Assembly (NCBI GenBank): GCA_027021145.1
Contig: JALUUX010000037.1
Span: forward strand, 1-12,586
Reading direction: 5' to 3'
DNA: 12,586 nt
Source of the DNA: Candidatus Shapirobacteria bacterium
GTDB taxonomy: Bacteria > Patescibacteriota > Microgenomatia > UBA12405 > JAHJSD01
The translations under genes were made by a program, and so were the position numbers. This document shows positions 1 to 6,657 of the stretch, piece after piece (within the stretch, counting starts at the first letter, position 1; the number at the start of each line of letters is the position of its first letter). A model generated the notes under the pieces. The model did not search any database. It was not told where the DNA came from and saw only the letters and a program-made list of their open reading frames with translations.

Positions 1-12
1 GTAAACTAATGA

Positions 13-47
13 GGCCTTGCCCTGATACTGCGTATTGGGTCAAGGCC
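13..47. other. Strong hairpin upstream of the toxin-antitoxin operon, possible terminator of the preceding gene
   Basis: The arms GGCCTTG (13-19) and CAAGGCC (41-47) are perfect complements. Inside them CCC (20-22) pairs with GGG (37-39) and ATAC (25-28) pairs with GTAT (32-35) around a TGC loop, giving about 14 base pairs with small bulges. It is followed after three bases by a T/A-rich tract (TATTTATTTA), so it could end transcription of a gene lying to the left, but there is no clean run of T. It ends 27 bases before the -35 box of the next promoter. No gene is visible in the first 112 bases. It could also be a dispersed palindromic repeat. Confidence 0.55.
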
Positions 48-74
48 GGGTATTTATTTAAGAAAAATTTAATT

Positions 75-103
75 TTGACATTGTTGGAGTTTCTCTCTAA
101 AAT
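75..103 (+). promoter_or_regulatory. Consensus promoter for the toxin-antitoxin operon, leaderless start predicted
   Basis: TTGACA (75-80), a 17-base spacer and TAAAAT (98-103) match a sigma70-type promoter, with a perfect -35 box, ideal spacing and a good -10 box. The antitoxin ATG lies only nine bases beyond the -10 box (113), so transcription should start at, or a few bases before, the start codon. No Shine-Dalgarno sequence can be seen between 104 and 112. A TCTAGA palindrome (107-112) sits next to the ATG; whether it is an operator cannot be judged. Confidence 0.8.
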
Positions 104-112
104 ATCTCTAGA

Positions 113-409
113 ATGAACTTGAATTTAGTTGTGCAGACTGATCAAAAAGGACAAATTATTCTTCCCAAGGAGGTAGGGAAAGCGTTGGGGGTTGGTAGGA
201 AAACCACTTTGAAACTAGTGTTTTCTGGCGGAGGAATTTATATTTATCCAGTAGAAGACGATATTTTTAGATTAGGGAGAAAAAACTCCTATCTTGAGGT
301 ACTAAAAATGACTCAAGGAAGCTGGAGAGGAGAAGGCTGGGAGAATTTTAGAAAAAGAAGAGGGAAGATTGAGCTTTTGGCTTCTAAAAAAAGAAAGAAA
401 TTATGGTAG
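113..409 (+). CDS. AbrB/SpoVT-family antitoxin of a VapBC-type pair
   Basis: A 98-residue protein whose first ~48 residues look like the swapped-hairpin AbrB/MazE/SpoVT DNA-binding domain. The stretch QTDQKGQIILPKEV followed by LGV and then alternating hydrophobic strands (LKLVFSGGGIYIYPV) is typical of the family. The C-terminal half is basic and rich in Trp, Lys and Arg, as expected for a tail that binds and blocks the toxin. The gene comes first and overlaps the toxin start by seven bases, the usual antitoxin-toxin order with coupled translation. By family knowledge the antitoxin, alone or with the toxin, represses its own promoter (75-103). Start chosen at 113 because it sits at the correct distance behind a consensus promoter and begins right at the domain. 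Chromosomal pairs like this may be stress modules or simply addictive elements; the sequence does not decide. Confidence 0.85.
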   Translation: MNLNLVVQTDQKGQIILPKEVGKALGVGRKTTLKLVFSGGGIYIYPVEDDIFRLGRKNSYLEVLKMTQGSWRGEGWENFRKRRGKIELLASKKRKKLW

Positions 410-798
410 TTTTGGATACCAATATTATTATTGAGCATTTGCGTCTTCCTGGTTCTGAAAAATCAACGCTGGTAAAAATTGTTGGGAAAGTAACGGGAGA
501 GGTGTTGGCAGTTTCTGTTATTAGCATCCAGGAACTCTATGAAGGAAAAAGCACTAAGGACGAAAAGAAAGAAGGGGCACTACTTGCCACAATTGCTCCG
601 CTAAAAATTCTTCCTTATACCTACAAAGTTGCCCGATTGGCAGGAAAAATTGCTAGAGATCTTGAAAGGCCAATTGAATTAGCTGATGCGGCAATTGCGG
701 CTACAACCATTTTAAATGGAGGTCGGTTAGCAACCCTGAACAAGAAAGATTTTTTAGGAATTAAGGGTTTAGAAATGGTTAAAATAGAAGCTTTCTAA
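403..798 (+). CDS. VapC-like PIN-domain ribonuclease toxin
   Basis: A 131-residue single-domain PIN protein of normal VapC length. All expected acidic metal-binding positions are visible: D5 in the opening LDTN motif, E44 in the SIQELYEG segment, D95 in ELADAAIAAT, and D116 in the closing TLNKKDF motif with T111 and N113 nearby. PIN toxins of this family cleave RNA (often tRNA or rRNA) using Mg2+ or Mn2+; the target of this one cannot be told from sequence. The ATG lies inside the last codons of the antitoxin gene and has only a weak A-rich region before it, so translation is likely coupled. The active site appears intact, so the toxin is probably functional rather than decayed. Confidence 0.88.
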   Translation: MVVLDTNIIIEHLRLPGSEKSTLVKIVGKVTGEVLAVSVISIQELYEGKSTKDEKKEGALLATIAPLKILPYTYKVARLAGKIARDLERPIELADAAIAATTILNGGRLATLNKKDFLGIKGLEMVKIEAF

Positions 799-813
799 GA
801 GGATAAAAATAAT

Positions 814-2079
814 ATGGTTTACTATTGGGCTTGGGCGCTGAAAGGGACTATTTTTCCAAGAAAGAAGGAAAAGGGCAAAATTTCCTTTCTTGATCCCTGG
901 ACATCTCTTTTGCCCGATTTTCTTAAAAAAAGATTGGCGCCGGATATTTTGGCCATTTTTACCAAATCAGAGATTCGGGTAGGTACTCAAGTGGATCTGT
1001 CTCAGGCTAAGTTGCCATTTTGGGCTCTTGTTTTCCCTAAGCGAACCTATGTTCCCCCGGATTATCCTCATCTTCAGCTTTGGTTTTTAAGTCAGCGCTT
1101 TGCGCCTTCAATTAGTTTTGTTGACCAAAATCAGCGACAGTTATTGGGGGGGATTTTAAATCATCTGGAAGATATTTTTTTTGATTGGCTTCGACAGCAT
1201 CGTAACTCGACTCCGGCAACACTAGCTTGGGCAATTAATGCTACACCTTTCTCTTTTATCAAGAATCCGAAAACTAAGGAATATTATTGGGGAGGACAGT
1301 CGGTCAGAACTTTTCATCTCCATTTATTATTATTGCCGCAAAAATTGAGAAAAATTGATCTCGCACCCGATCAAGCGCCACTAGTCTATCCTACTAAATT
1401 TGCTCGAGAACTGTTTCGATTGGTTTTAACCAGTCGAGGTTTTCGACGCTGGGTCTCTCAGGGATCAAAATTAATCGAGGCTAAAGTTGTTCCCAGGGGG
1501 GTTAGGCTTAGATTGCCCTTAATGAAAGGAGAAAGTATTCTTGAGCGATTGAGTCAGATTGATCAGGTGTTTTATCATTTGCAAATAAGCCTAATTAATG
1601 CTTTTTATCGTGACAGCGGCCGTTTTTTAACCAAGTTGGCTGATTTTATGGCTGCCGACTGTCTGAAAAAATTAGCAACTGAAAGAAAAGAATTGTTGTT
1701 GGTGGGGAAGGAGCGGTCTTTAAGTCAAATCCGAACTCGGTTGCGCCAAGAATTGTTAAATTTAAATCAAAAGTTTTCTTTGAATCTTTCCCGAACTGAA
1801 ATTGAGGCACTAGGTCGCTATTTAACCCTAGATCAAAACGGCGATTTAGCCTCTTGGCTCGACAATCAAGTAGTGGTTTTAAGACCGGGAATGGGTTATG
1901 GCACTTTAATTCGCCGAACTAAATCTTATCTCGATCTTTATCTAGTGCCCTTAGACTCGCTTTTGACCGAAGGAACAATGGAATCGGCAGGATATTTCTT
2001 TATTGATAAGGTTAGAGTGGCTCAAAAACCTACTTGGCCGAAAACAATTGTTCAACAGCTTGGTCAATCTTTTGGTTGA
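814..2079 (+). CDS. Uncharacterised protein with a HIT/GalT-like domain and an altered histidine motif
   Basis: A 421-residue protein that I cannot assign to a named family with certainty. Residues ~70-176 resemble a histidine-triad (HIT) or GalT-type nucleotide-binding fold: ALVFPKR at 71-77, a second strand-helix unit at ~85-127, an Asn at 142, and GGQSV (160-164) leading to FHLHLLLLP (167-175). HIT proteins read HxHxHxx here and use the middle His as nucleophile. This protein keeps H168 and H170 but has Leu at 172 in place of the third His. The C-terminal ~240 residues are helical and basic with no motif I recognise; no signal peptide or membrane segment is evident. It begins 16 bases after the VapC stop with a good AGAGGA ribosome site (798-803), so it probably shares the toxin-antitoxin transcript. 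Its last 50 bases overlap the opposing DUF4340 gene. A nucleotidyl hydrolase or transferase activity is only an inference. Confidence 0.6.
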   Translation: MVYYWAWALKGTIFPRKKEKGKISFLDPWTSLLPDFLKKRLAPDILAIFTKSEIRVGTQVDLSQAKLPFWALVFPKRTYVPPDYPHLQLWFLSQRFAPSISFVDQNQRQLLGGILNHLEDIFFDWLRQHRNSTPATLAWAINATPFSFIKNPKTKEYYWGGQSVRTFHLHLLLLPQKLRKIDLAPDQAPLVYPTKFARELFRLVLTSRGFRRWVSQGSKLIEAKVVPRGVRLRLPLMKGESILERLSQIDQVFYHLQISLINAFYRDSGRFLTKLADFMAADCLKKLATERKELLLVGKERSLSQIRTRLRQELLNLNQKFSLNLSRTEIEALGRYLTLDQNGDLASWLDNQVVVLRPGMGYGTLIRRTKSYLDLYLVPLDSLLTEGTMESAGYFFIDKVRVAQKPTWPKTIVQQLGQSFG

Positions 2080-2941
2080 TCCAAGAAGGAAGAAGATAAA
2101 CCACTTTTTCATTATCTCGCTGACAATAGCGTTGTTGCCGATCATTTTCTTTTCCAAGCTTGAGCTTGACCGCTGGTTGGTTATCTTTGAGTTTGAAAGT
2201 AATAATTAGGCTGGATTGATTAAGCCCATATTGATCTTGCTCTTCTTCTTTCAGGGGTAGGGCATCACTGGCTTGAAGGCCAGTTAATTGATTGATTAAA
2301 TCTTTAGCTTTCTCTGGATCAAATTCTTTCTCTGACTGACCGTCTCTTTGGATGACCACTTTTTCTATTTGGTCGCTATAAAATTTGGTTATTTTTAGAT
2401 TTTTCCATTGAGGTTGGGTTAGGTGAGAGCGAATTGCTATGTTGCTCAAGTAGACTTCTTTTTGGTCGGGCAAGCGAAGGTAATCGCTCTCAAAATCAGG
2501 CCCTGGTTCACCCACCAAGAGATGAAGTAATTGATTTTGCCCTTGAAAAACTTTCAATTCAATAGCGTTTTCTTGATCTAAACCAAATTTCTGATGATAT
2601 TTTTCATTCTGAGAAACTAGGCGGTCGCGTTTTAATTCTGCTAGTGAAGTGAGAAGTTGGTTAACTTTATCCTGATCGGCCGGAAGATTATCTTCAGAGG
2701 CAGCCAACCAGCGCCCTTCCTTTTTAATTAAGACATGTTGTTCCTGATTATTTTTAATTTCGATTTTGTCAATTAGATCGGTTTTTTCTTTGAGCCAAGG
2801 TTGATTTTGCCTTTCTTTAAATTGTGGCCCCAATCTTAGCCAGGCCAAAATTGAGAGGGAAACTATCGCCCCCAAGAGGGTAAGAACAAAAGGATCAGCT
2901 AGTTTTTTGACTAGCTTAATTTTTGTCTTTTTCTTCGCCAT
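2030..2941 (-). CDS. DUF4340-type accessory protein of a Gld-like ABC system
   Basis: A 303-residue protein with a Lys-rich N-terminus (cytoplasmic side), one membrane segment at ~18-36, and a long soluble region made of repeated strand/helix units. Segments such as VLIKKEGRWLAASEDNLPAD and the later LVGEPGPDFESDYLRLPD are typical of DUF4340, where Trp-containing strands are followed by statements of a short loop and a helix. DUF4340 genes are known to sit downstream of gldG-like genes in ABC-2 clusters, as here; their biochemical role is not established. The start overlaps the end of the gldG-like gene by 31 bases and has no Shine-Dalgarno sequence, suggesting coupled translation. It is the last gene of the operon, and its stop lies inside the 3' end of the convergent HIT-like gene. 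No clear terminator follows. Confidence 0.8.
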   Translation of the reverse strand: MAKKKTKIKLVKKLADPFVLTLLGAIVSLSILAWLRLGPQFKERQNQPWLKEKTDLIDKIEIKNNQEQHVLIKKEGRWLAASEDNLPADQDKVNQLLTSLAELKRDRLVSQNEKYHQKFGLDQENAIELKVFQGQNQLLHLLVGEPGPDFESDYLRLPDQKEVYLSNIAIRSHLTQPQWKNLKITKFYSDQIEKVVIQRDGQSEKEFDPEKAKDLINQLTGLQASDALPLKEEEQDQYGLNQSSLIITFKLKDNQPAVKLKLGKENDRQQRYCQRDNEKVVYLLPSWINQKIDQAVEQLFSAK

Positions 2942-4473
2942 CTGACACTTAAGCCTAAAAGGGCCAGCACTAATGGTCCGCTGGCAAGATTAATAATTTT
3001 GATGGTTTGTTTTTCTTGATCACTAATGATCTTGAGCGGTCGGGAAAAAACTGTTTTACTTCGGATACTAATTAGTTTAGTATCTTGAGAGAGATAATCA
3101 ACTAGGTTTAAGAAAAATTGGACATTTTCAGGATAAGAATTGATTGTCTGATCTTCCACGAGATCGCTGTCGGCAACAACTGCCAATTTGACTGTTTTGG
3201 TCTCCTTAATTAATTGATCTAGACCAACCTTTTTAACTAGTTCGTCAACTTGATCAGGCTCTTCTTTAAAAAAGCTAGTGGTTTTATTGGTTTGGAGGGC
3301 GGCTAAAACCTGTTGTTTTCGCTCTTGATTGATGGCATTCCAATCGCGAGTAGGAGCCAAATTGGCAAAGCTTTTGATGGTAGTTGCTTGAGGAGTTGAT
3401 TGAAGTAGGGGTTTGGCTCCTTGGCTCAGTTCTAGCGAGGCAACCCAGGGCAGAACTGCAGATTCGAGTGAAGCAGTGGGAGGAAGGTCGCGAGCGATAT
3501 TTTCTCGCCTTACTTTTACCCAGAGAGGGTAGGGGATGATGAAGTTGCCATACTCGGTTCTAAAGTTGGCAAAAGCTGAGGAGGGGTCAACCACCAGAAC
3601 TTGATTAACCTTAATTCCGAAGTGATTGAGGAATTGGTCTAAATCGTTATCAATTTGCTTAGCCACAAGACCCTCAGCTACTGAGACAGGGTCGAGAAGG
3701 AGGAGTACGCCTTTTTGGCGCATCAAGTATTGATCAATAATCAGTTTAGCTGCTTGGGAGAATTTAGCTTTAGGCCCAATAACGATCAAGGCTTTAATTT
3801 CCGGATCAAATTTGGCGCCATCTTGACTAAGATCCACCGACTCAATTTGATAGCTAAGTTCCAACAGCTGGCGCACCTTTTTTAGTCGATCTGAAGTGAG
3901 CTCTTCCACGCCCGTACCAAAGCCAATTTTGGGGAGTTCTTTTTGGCCCAGGCGATTGATAGTAGCGGTGATTTGATATTCTAGATTGCTGATTTCCTGA
4001 AGGGCAGGAATAACTTGCTTTTCTCCGGCAAAGAAGACAGCCAAGCCGAAATAGCCCTGAACTACTTGGAATTGGTCTTTTTGAAGGGAAGAGAATTGGA
4101 TTGGTCTAATTCCAAGAGAAAGGGCCTCATTCTTGGCCTTCTCATCTTTTTGGGGATCAAGCCAAATTACCTTAATTTTACCGTGGCCAGCTCGCTGATA
4201 TTGATCAAGCAAATTTTCCAAAGTTTCTTTTAGGGGGATCAATTGAGGAGGAATATTGCTGGAAACAAAAGCTTTAATAGTTACCAGATCGTCTACTTGA
4301 CCCAAAATTTCTTTGGTGGCTGGCGCCAAGGAGTGAATTTTATTGCTGGTCAAGTCAAAATTAATGGGGATTAAGTTGACAATAAGGTTAAGGGCCACGA
4401 TAATAATGATTAAATTGATGGTGGTAAGCCAAAGCTTGGTTTGGCGAAATCGTCTAATTTTACTAATAATCAC
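2911..4473 (-). CDS. GldG-like ABC-transporter auxiliary membrane protein
   Basis: A 520-residue protein with an N-terminal membrane anchor (~14-37), a large extracytoplasmic domain and a second membrane segment near the end (~493-510) followed by a basic RWRRKRQK tail. The segment NFDLTSNKIHSLAPATKEIL and the following VTIKAFVSSNIPP strand are typical of the GldG / ABC_transp_aux family, whose domain resembles a periplasmic or thioredoxin-like sensor. In Bacteroidetes GldA-GldF-GldG form a complex linked to gliding, but homologues are widespread in non-gliding bacteria with unknown substrate. The start codon is GTG (4473-4471) and overlaps the permease stop by 11 bases (GTGATTATTAG), so it is probably translated by re-initiation. 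Length fits the family. Naming it gldG would imply a gliding role that is not supported. Confidence 0.82.
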   Translation of the reverse strand: MIISKIRRFRQTKLWLTTINLIIIIVALNLIVNLIPINFDLTSNKIHSLAPATKEILGQVDDLVTIKAFVSSNIPPQLIPLKETLENLLDQYQRAGHGKIKVIWLDPQKDEKAKNEALSLGIRPIQFSSLQKDQFQVVQGYFGLAVFFAGEKQVIPALQEISNLEYQITATINRLGQKELPKIGFGTGVEELTSDRLKKVRQLLELSYQIESVDLSQDGAKFDPEIKALIVIGPKAKFSQAAKLIIDQYLMRQKGVLLLLDPVSVAEGLVAKQIDNDLDQFLNHFGIKVNQVLVVDPSSAFANFRTEYGNFIIPYPLWVKVRRENIARDLPPTASLESAVLPWVASLELSQGAKPLLQSTPQATTIKSFANLAPTRDWNAINQERKQQVLAALQTNKTTSFFKEEPDQVDELVKKVGLDQLIKETKTVKLAVVADSDLVEDQTINSYPENVQFFLNLVDYLSQDTKLISIRSKTVFSRPLKIISDQEKQTIKIINLASGPLVLALLGLSVRWRRKRQKLS

Positions 4474-5191
4474 GGCTTTTTAGTGAGACAATGGTTAACC
4501 AAACGAATAAAATGATCCAGGATAAATAGAAAATGAGGCTACTGATCAGAATATTCCCCTGAGTAAAGAATTGATAATGAAAAGTGAGGCTGAGAAAAGA
4601 AATAATCTGAGCAATTAAGCCAGGAAGACGGCTTAAGACTACTTCCTGACCAGAAAAGAAGTTGATCAACAAGAAAAAGACGGTGGTCAAAAAGGCAACA
4701 ATATTATTGTCGGTGAGGCTAGAAAGAAAAAGGCCTAGGGCTAAATAGCTTGCTGCCAAAAAGAGCCCACCCAGATAACTGCTTAAGAGAACCCCCCAAT
4801 CTGGATGACCAAGAAAGCGGAGGGTAATTACCAAGGGAAAAGTGAGTCCGATTACTAGGCTAGTAAAAATAAAAGCGGCCAAGAATTTACTAATTACTAC
4901 CGACCGCTCCTTAATTGGCAAGGTGAGGAGGATTTCCCAAGTGCCTGACTTTTTTTCTTCGGCAAATAGATTCATGGTGATGGCGGGCAAGAAGAAGAGG
5001 AAAAGAAAGGGAATTAGATTAAAGAGTGGTTTTAAACTGGCCTGATTGATTAGGAAGAAATCTTGGAAGAAGAGCCAAGTTGAGACCAAAAAGAAAAGAC
5101 AGGCAAAAATTAACCCCAAAGGACTGGTTAAATAGTGATAGACAATCTCTTTGACTAATAATGGTCTGAAATTACTTTTTCTCTTTTTCAT
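4463..5191 (-). CDS. ABC-2 family permease, GldF-like
   Basis: A 242-residue integral membrane protein with six predicted membrane helices at roughly 24-43, 57-76, 103-125, 134-158, 163-180 and 216-236. Between helices 2 and 3 the cytoplasmic loop reads FAEEKKSGTWEILLTLPI, the hallmark coupling element of ABC-2 permeases such as GldF and NosY. It should form the membrane pore or anchor served by the adjacent ATPase. Its ATG overlaps the ATPase stop as ATGA (5191-5188), the classic arrangement for coupled, stoichiometric expression, and no ribosome site precedes it. The substrate is unknown. Confidence 0.87.
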   Translation of the reverse strand: MKKRKSNFRPLLVKEIVYHYLTSPLGLIFACLFFLVSTWLFFQDFFLINQASLKPLFNLIPFLFLFFLPAITMNLFAEEKKSGTWEILLTLPIKERSVVISKFLAAFIFTSLVIGLTFPLVITLRFLGHPDWGVLLSSYLGGLFLAASYLALGLFLSSLTDNNIVAFLTTVFFLLINFFSGQEVVLSRLPGLIAQIISFLSLTFHYQFFTQGNILISSLIFYLSWIILFVWLTIVSLKSRDY

Positions 5192-5880
5192 TGGGTAAGA
5201 CGACTAAATAATTTTTCTAAGGAAACTCGCTTCCGGCGCAATTGGGCTAAGTCTTCTTGAGCCACTAATTGGCCTTGATGAATAATAATTACCCGCTGAC
5301 AAATTGCTTCGGCCTCCGAAAGAATGTGAGTAGAAAAAATAATTGTTTTCTTTTGGGCAATCTGTTGAATTAGTTTTCTGATTTCTTTTTGCTGATTGGG
5401 ATCTAGGCCGGTGGTCGGCTCATCCATAATTAACAGTTGAGGGTTATGAATTAGGGCGGCTGCCAAGCCCACGCGTTGACGGTAGCCGCGAGAGAGGGTT
5501 TCAATAGTTTGATAGGCCATTTCCTGAAGGCCACAATTCTCAATTACATAGTTTAATCGTTGGCGAAGTTGAGCTCCACTTAAATAATGCATCTTGGCGA
5601 TGAAAGTAAGATATTCTAGGGCAGTGAAACGACTATAAAGAGGATTCTCTTCTGGAAGATAGCCAATTAAATCTCGAGCTTTTTTGGGAGGTAGACCATT
5701 AATGGTAATTTTGCCTTTGGTGGGAATTAAAAAGCCGGTGATAAGGCGCATTGTGGTTGTTTTGCCTGCTCCGTTAGGGCCAAGAAAACCAATAATTTCT
5801 CCTGTTTTGGCGGAGAAACTAATGTCGTTCACGGCGACCTTGTCGCCAAATCTTTTGGTGAGGTGATTAACTTGGAGCAT
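5188..5880 (-). CDS. ABC transporter ATP-binding protein, GldA/CcmA-like
   Basis: A compact 230-residue ATPase with all catalytic motifs: Walker A GPNGAGKTT (34-42), signature LSRGYRQR (129-136), Walker B LLIMDEP (149-155, with D153 and catalytic E154), D-loop GLDP (158-161) and H-loop H185 in STHIL. The Q-loop position carries acidic residues (LPEENPLY, 75-82) instead of Gln, and the signature is the LSRGY variant; both are common in the GldA/CcmA/NatA branch of ABC-2 ATPases. It is the first gene of the four-gene minus-strand operon and should energise the permease. The start fits well: a TATAAT box lies 11 bases upstream of the ATG and there is no Shine-Dalgarno sequence, suggesting a very short leader. 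Confidence 0.9.
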   Translation of the reverse strand: MLQVNHLTKRFGDKVAVNDISFSAKTGEIIGFLGPNGAGKTTTMRLITGFLIPTKGKITINGLPPKKARDLIGYLPEENPLYSRFTALEYLTFIAKMHYLSGAQLRQRLNYVIENCGLQEMAYQTIETLSRGYRQRVGLAAALIHNPQLLIMDEPTTGLDPNQQKEIRKLIQQIAQKKTIIFSTHILSEAEAICQRVIIIHQGQLVAQEDLAQLRRKRVSLEKLFSRLTQ

Positions 5881-5891
5881 TGTTGTTATCT

Positions 5892-5897
5892 ATTATA
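5892..5897 (-). promoter_or_regulatory. -10 box for the ABC operon
   Basis: On the minus strand a perfect TATAAT occupies 5897-5892, eleven bases before the ATPase ATG (5880). This predicts an mRNA leader of about five bases. A perfect TTGACA is also present upstream (5909-5904), but it lies only six bases from this -10 box, far too close to serve it, and no good -35 box is found at 16-18 bases. The -10 call is therefore stronger than the full promoter. Confidence 0.5.
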
Positions 5898-5902
5898 ACC
5901 CA

Positions 5903-5931
5903 CTGTCAAGAGGTTTCGGTTAAAATAGATT
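5903..5931 (+). promoter_or_regulatory. Probable truB promoter, leaderless start predicted
   Basis: CTGTCA (5903-5908), a 17-base spacer and TAGATT (5926-5931) form a modest promoter whose -10 box ends six bases before the truB ATG. The layout resembles the lon promoter (TTGACA, 17 bases, TAGACT, 7 bases, ATG). An alternative -10 box TAAAAT (5921-5926) lies 11 bases before the ATG but lacks a -35 partner. No Shine-Dalgarno sequence precedes the ATG. Confidence 0.45.
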
Positions 5932-5937
5932 ATTGCG

Positions 5938-6657
5938 ATGGAAAAAATTATTTTAACCTACAAACCGCGTGGTCGAACCTCTTATCAGATGGTAGAGAAA
6001 TATAAAAGGCGCTATCCCGGAGAAAAAGTAGGTCATGCTGGCACTCTTGATCCTCTTGCCGAGGGGCTTTTGATTGTTCTGGTGGGAAGAGCAACCAAAA
6101 AACAAAGTCAGTTTATGGAATTAGAGAAAGAGTATTTGGTTGAGGTGGTTTTTGGCCTGATCACGCCGACTTGGGATCTTGAAGGAAGCTTAAGTCTCTA
6201 TCCGGTTGAAGATCTATCGGAAAGATTGATTAGTTTAACTAAAGAAGAGCTTGAACGAGAATTAAAGAAGTTTTCTGGCCAAATTGAGCAGATAGTGCCT
6301 GCTTTCAGTGCGGTTAAAGTCGGCGGCAAACGGCTTTATCAATTAGCCCGCCGAGGAGAGATTGAGATTAAAGACTTGCCCAAGAAAAAAGTCGATATTT
6401 ATCAGATAGAACTGATTGATTTTTGGCCCGCTCAATTTTCTTCCCAAGAAAAATTGACGCCGAAGTTGGTGCTTCAATCAGGACCGAGGGCTAGGATGAG
6501 AATGAGAGTCGGCAAAGGAACTTATGTTCGGTCAATTATTTATCAATTGGGGGAGAATTTGGGCGTTGGTGCGACGACGACTAGATTGATCAGGACTAGG
6601 ATTGGCAGTTTTCGACTTGATCCTAAGACTCCTCCTGGTACCAATGAGGATCGGTGA
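5938..6657 (+). CDS. truB: tRNA pseudouridine-55 synthase TruB
   Basis: Makes pseudouridine at position 55 in the T-loop of tRNAs. The N-terminal KPRGRTS (9-15) corresponds to the conserved KPxGxTS element. The active-site motif GHAGTLDPLAEGLL is at 32-45 with catalytic Asp38. The conserved KEY (64-66) and the late GTYVRSIIYQLG motif complete the catalytic domain. At 239 residues it is clearly shorter than the ~300 residues common in bacteria; it ends soon after the catalytic domain and appears to lack most of the C-terminal RNA-binding (PUA-like) region. The gene reads away from the ABC operon, and its last 35 bases overlap the 3' end of era on the other strand. The ATG at 5938 is preceded by a promoter-like sequence rather than a ribosome site. 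Confidence 0.93.
   Translation: MEKIILTYKPRGRTSYQMVEKYKRRYPGEKVGHAGTLDPLAEGLLIVLVGRATKKQSQFMELEKEYLVEVVFGLITPTWDLEGSLSLYPVEDLSERLISLTKEELERELKKFSGQIEQIVPAFSAVKVGGKRLYQLARRGEIEIKDLPKKKVDIYQIELIDFWPAQFSSQEKLTPKLVLQSGPRARMRMRVGKGTYVRSIIYQLGENLGVGATTTRLIRTRIGSFRLDPKTPPGTNEDR

Noticed and set aside
129..154. Glycine-rich and AbrB-like start read as a global regulator rather than an antitoxin
   Set aside because: The seven-base overlap with an intact VapC PIN gene and the basic toxin-binding-type tail make an antitoxin far more likely.
1951..2209. Short open frames on both strands around the convergent overlap
   Set aside because: They are shadows of the HIT-like and DUF4340 genes, have no promoter or ribosome site, and read as low-complexity translations of the opposite strand.
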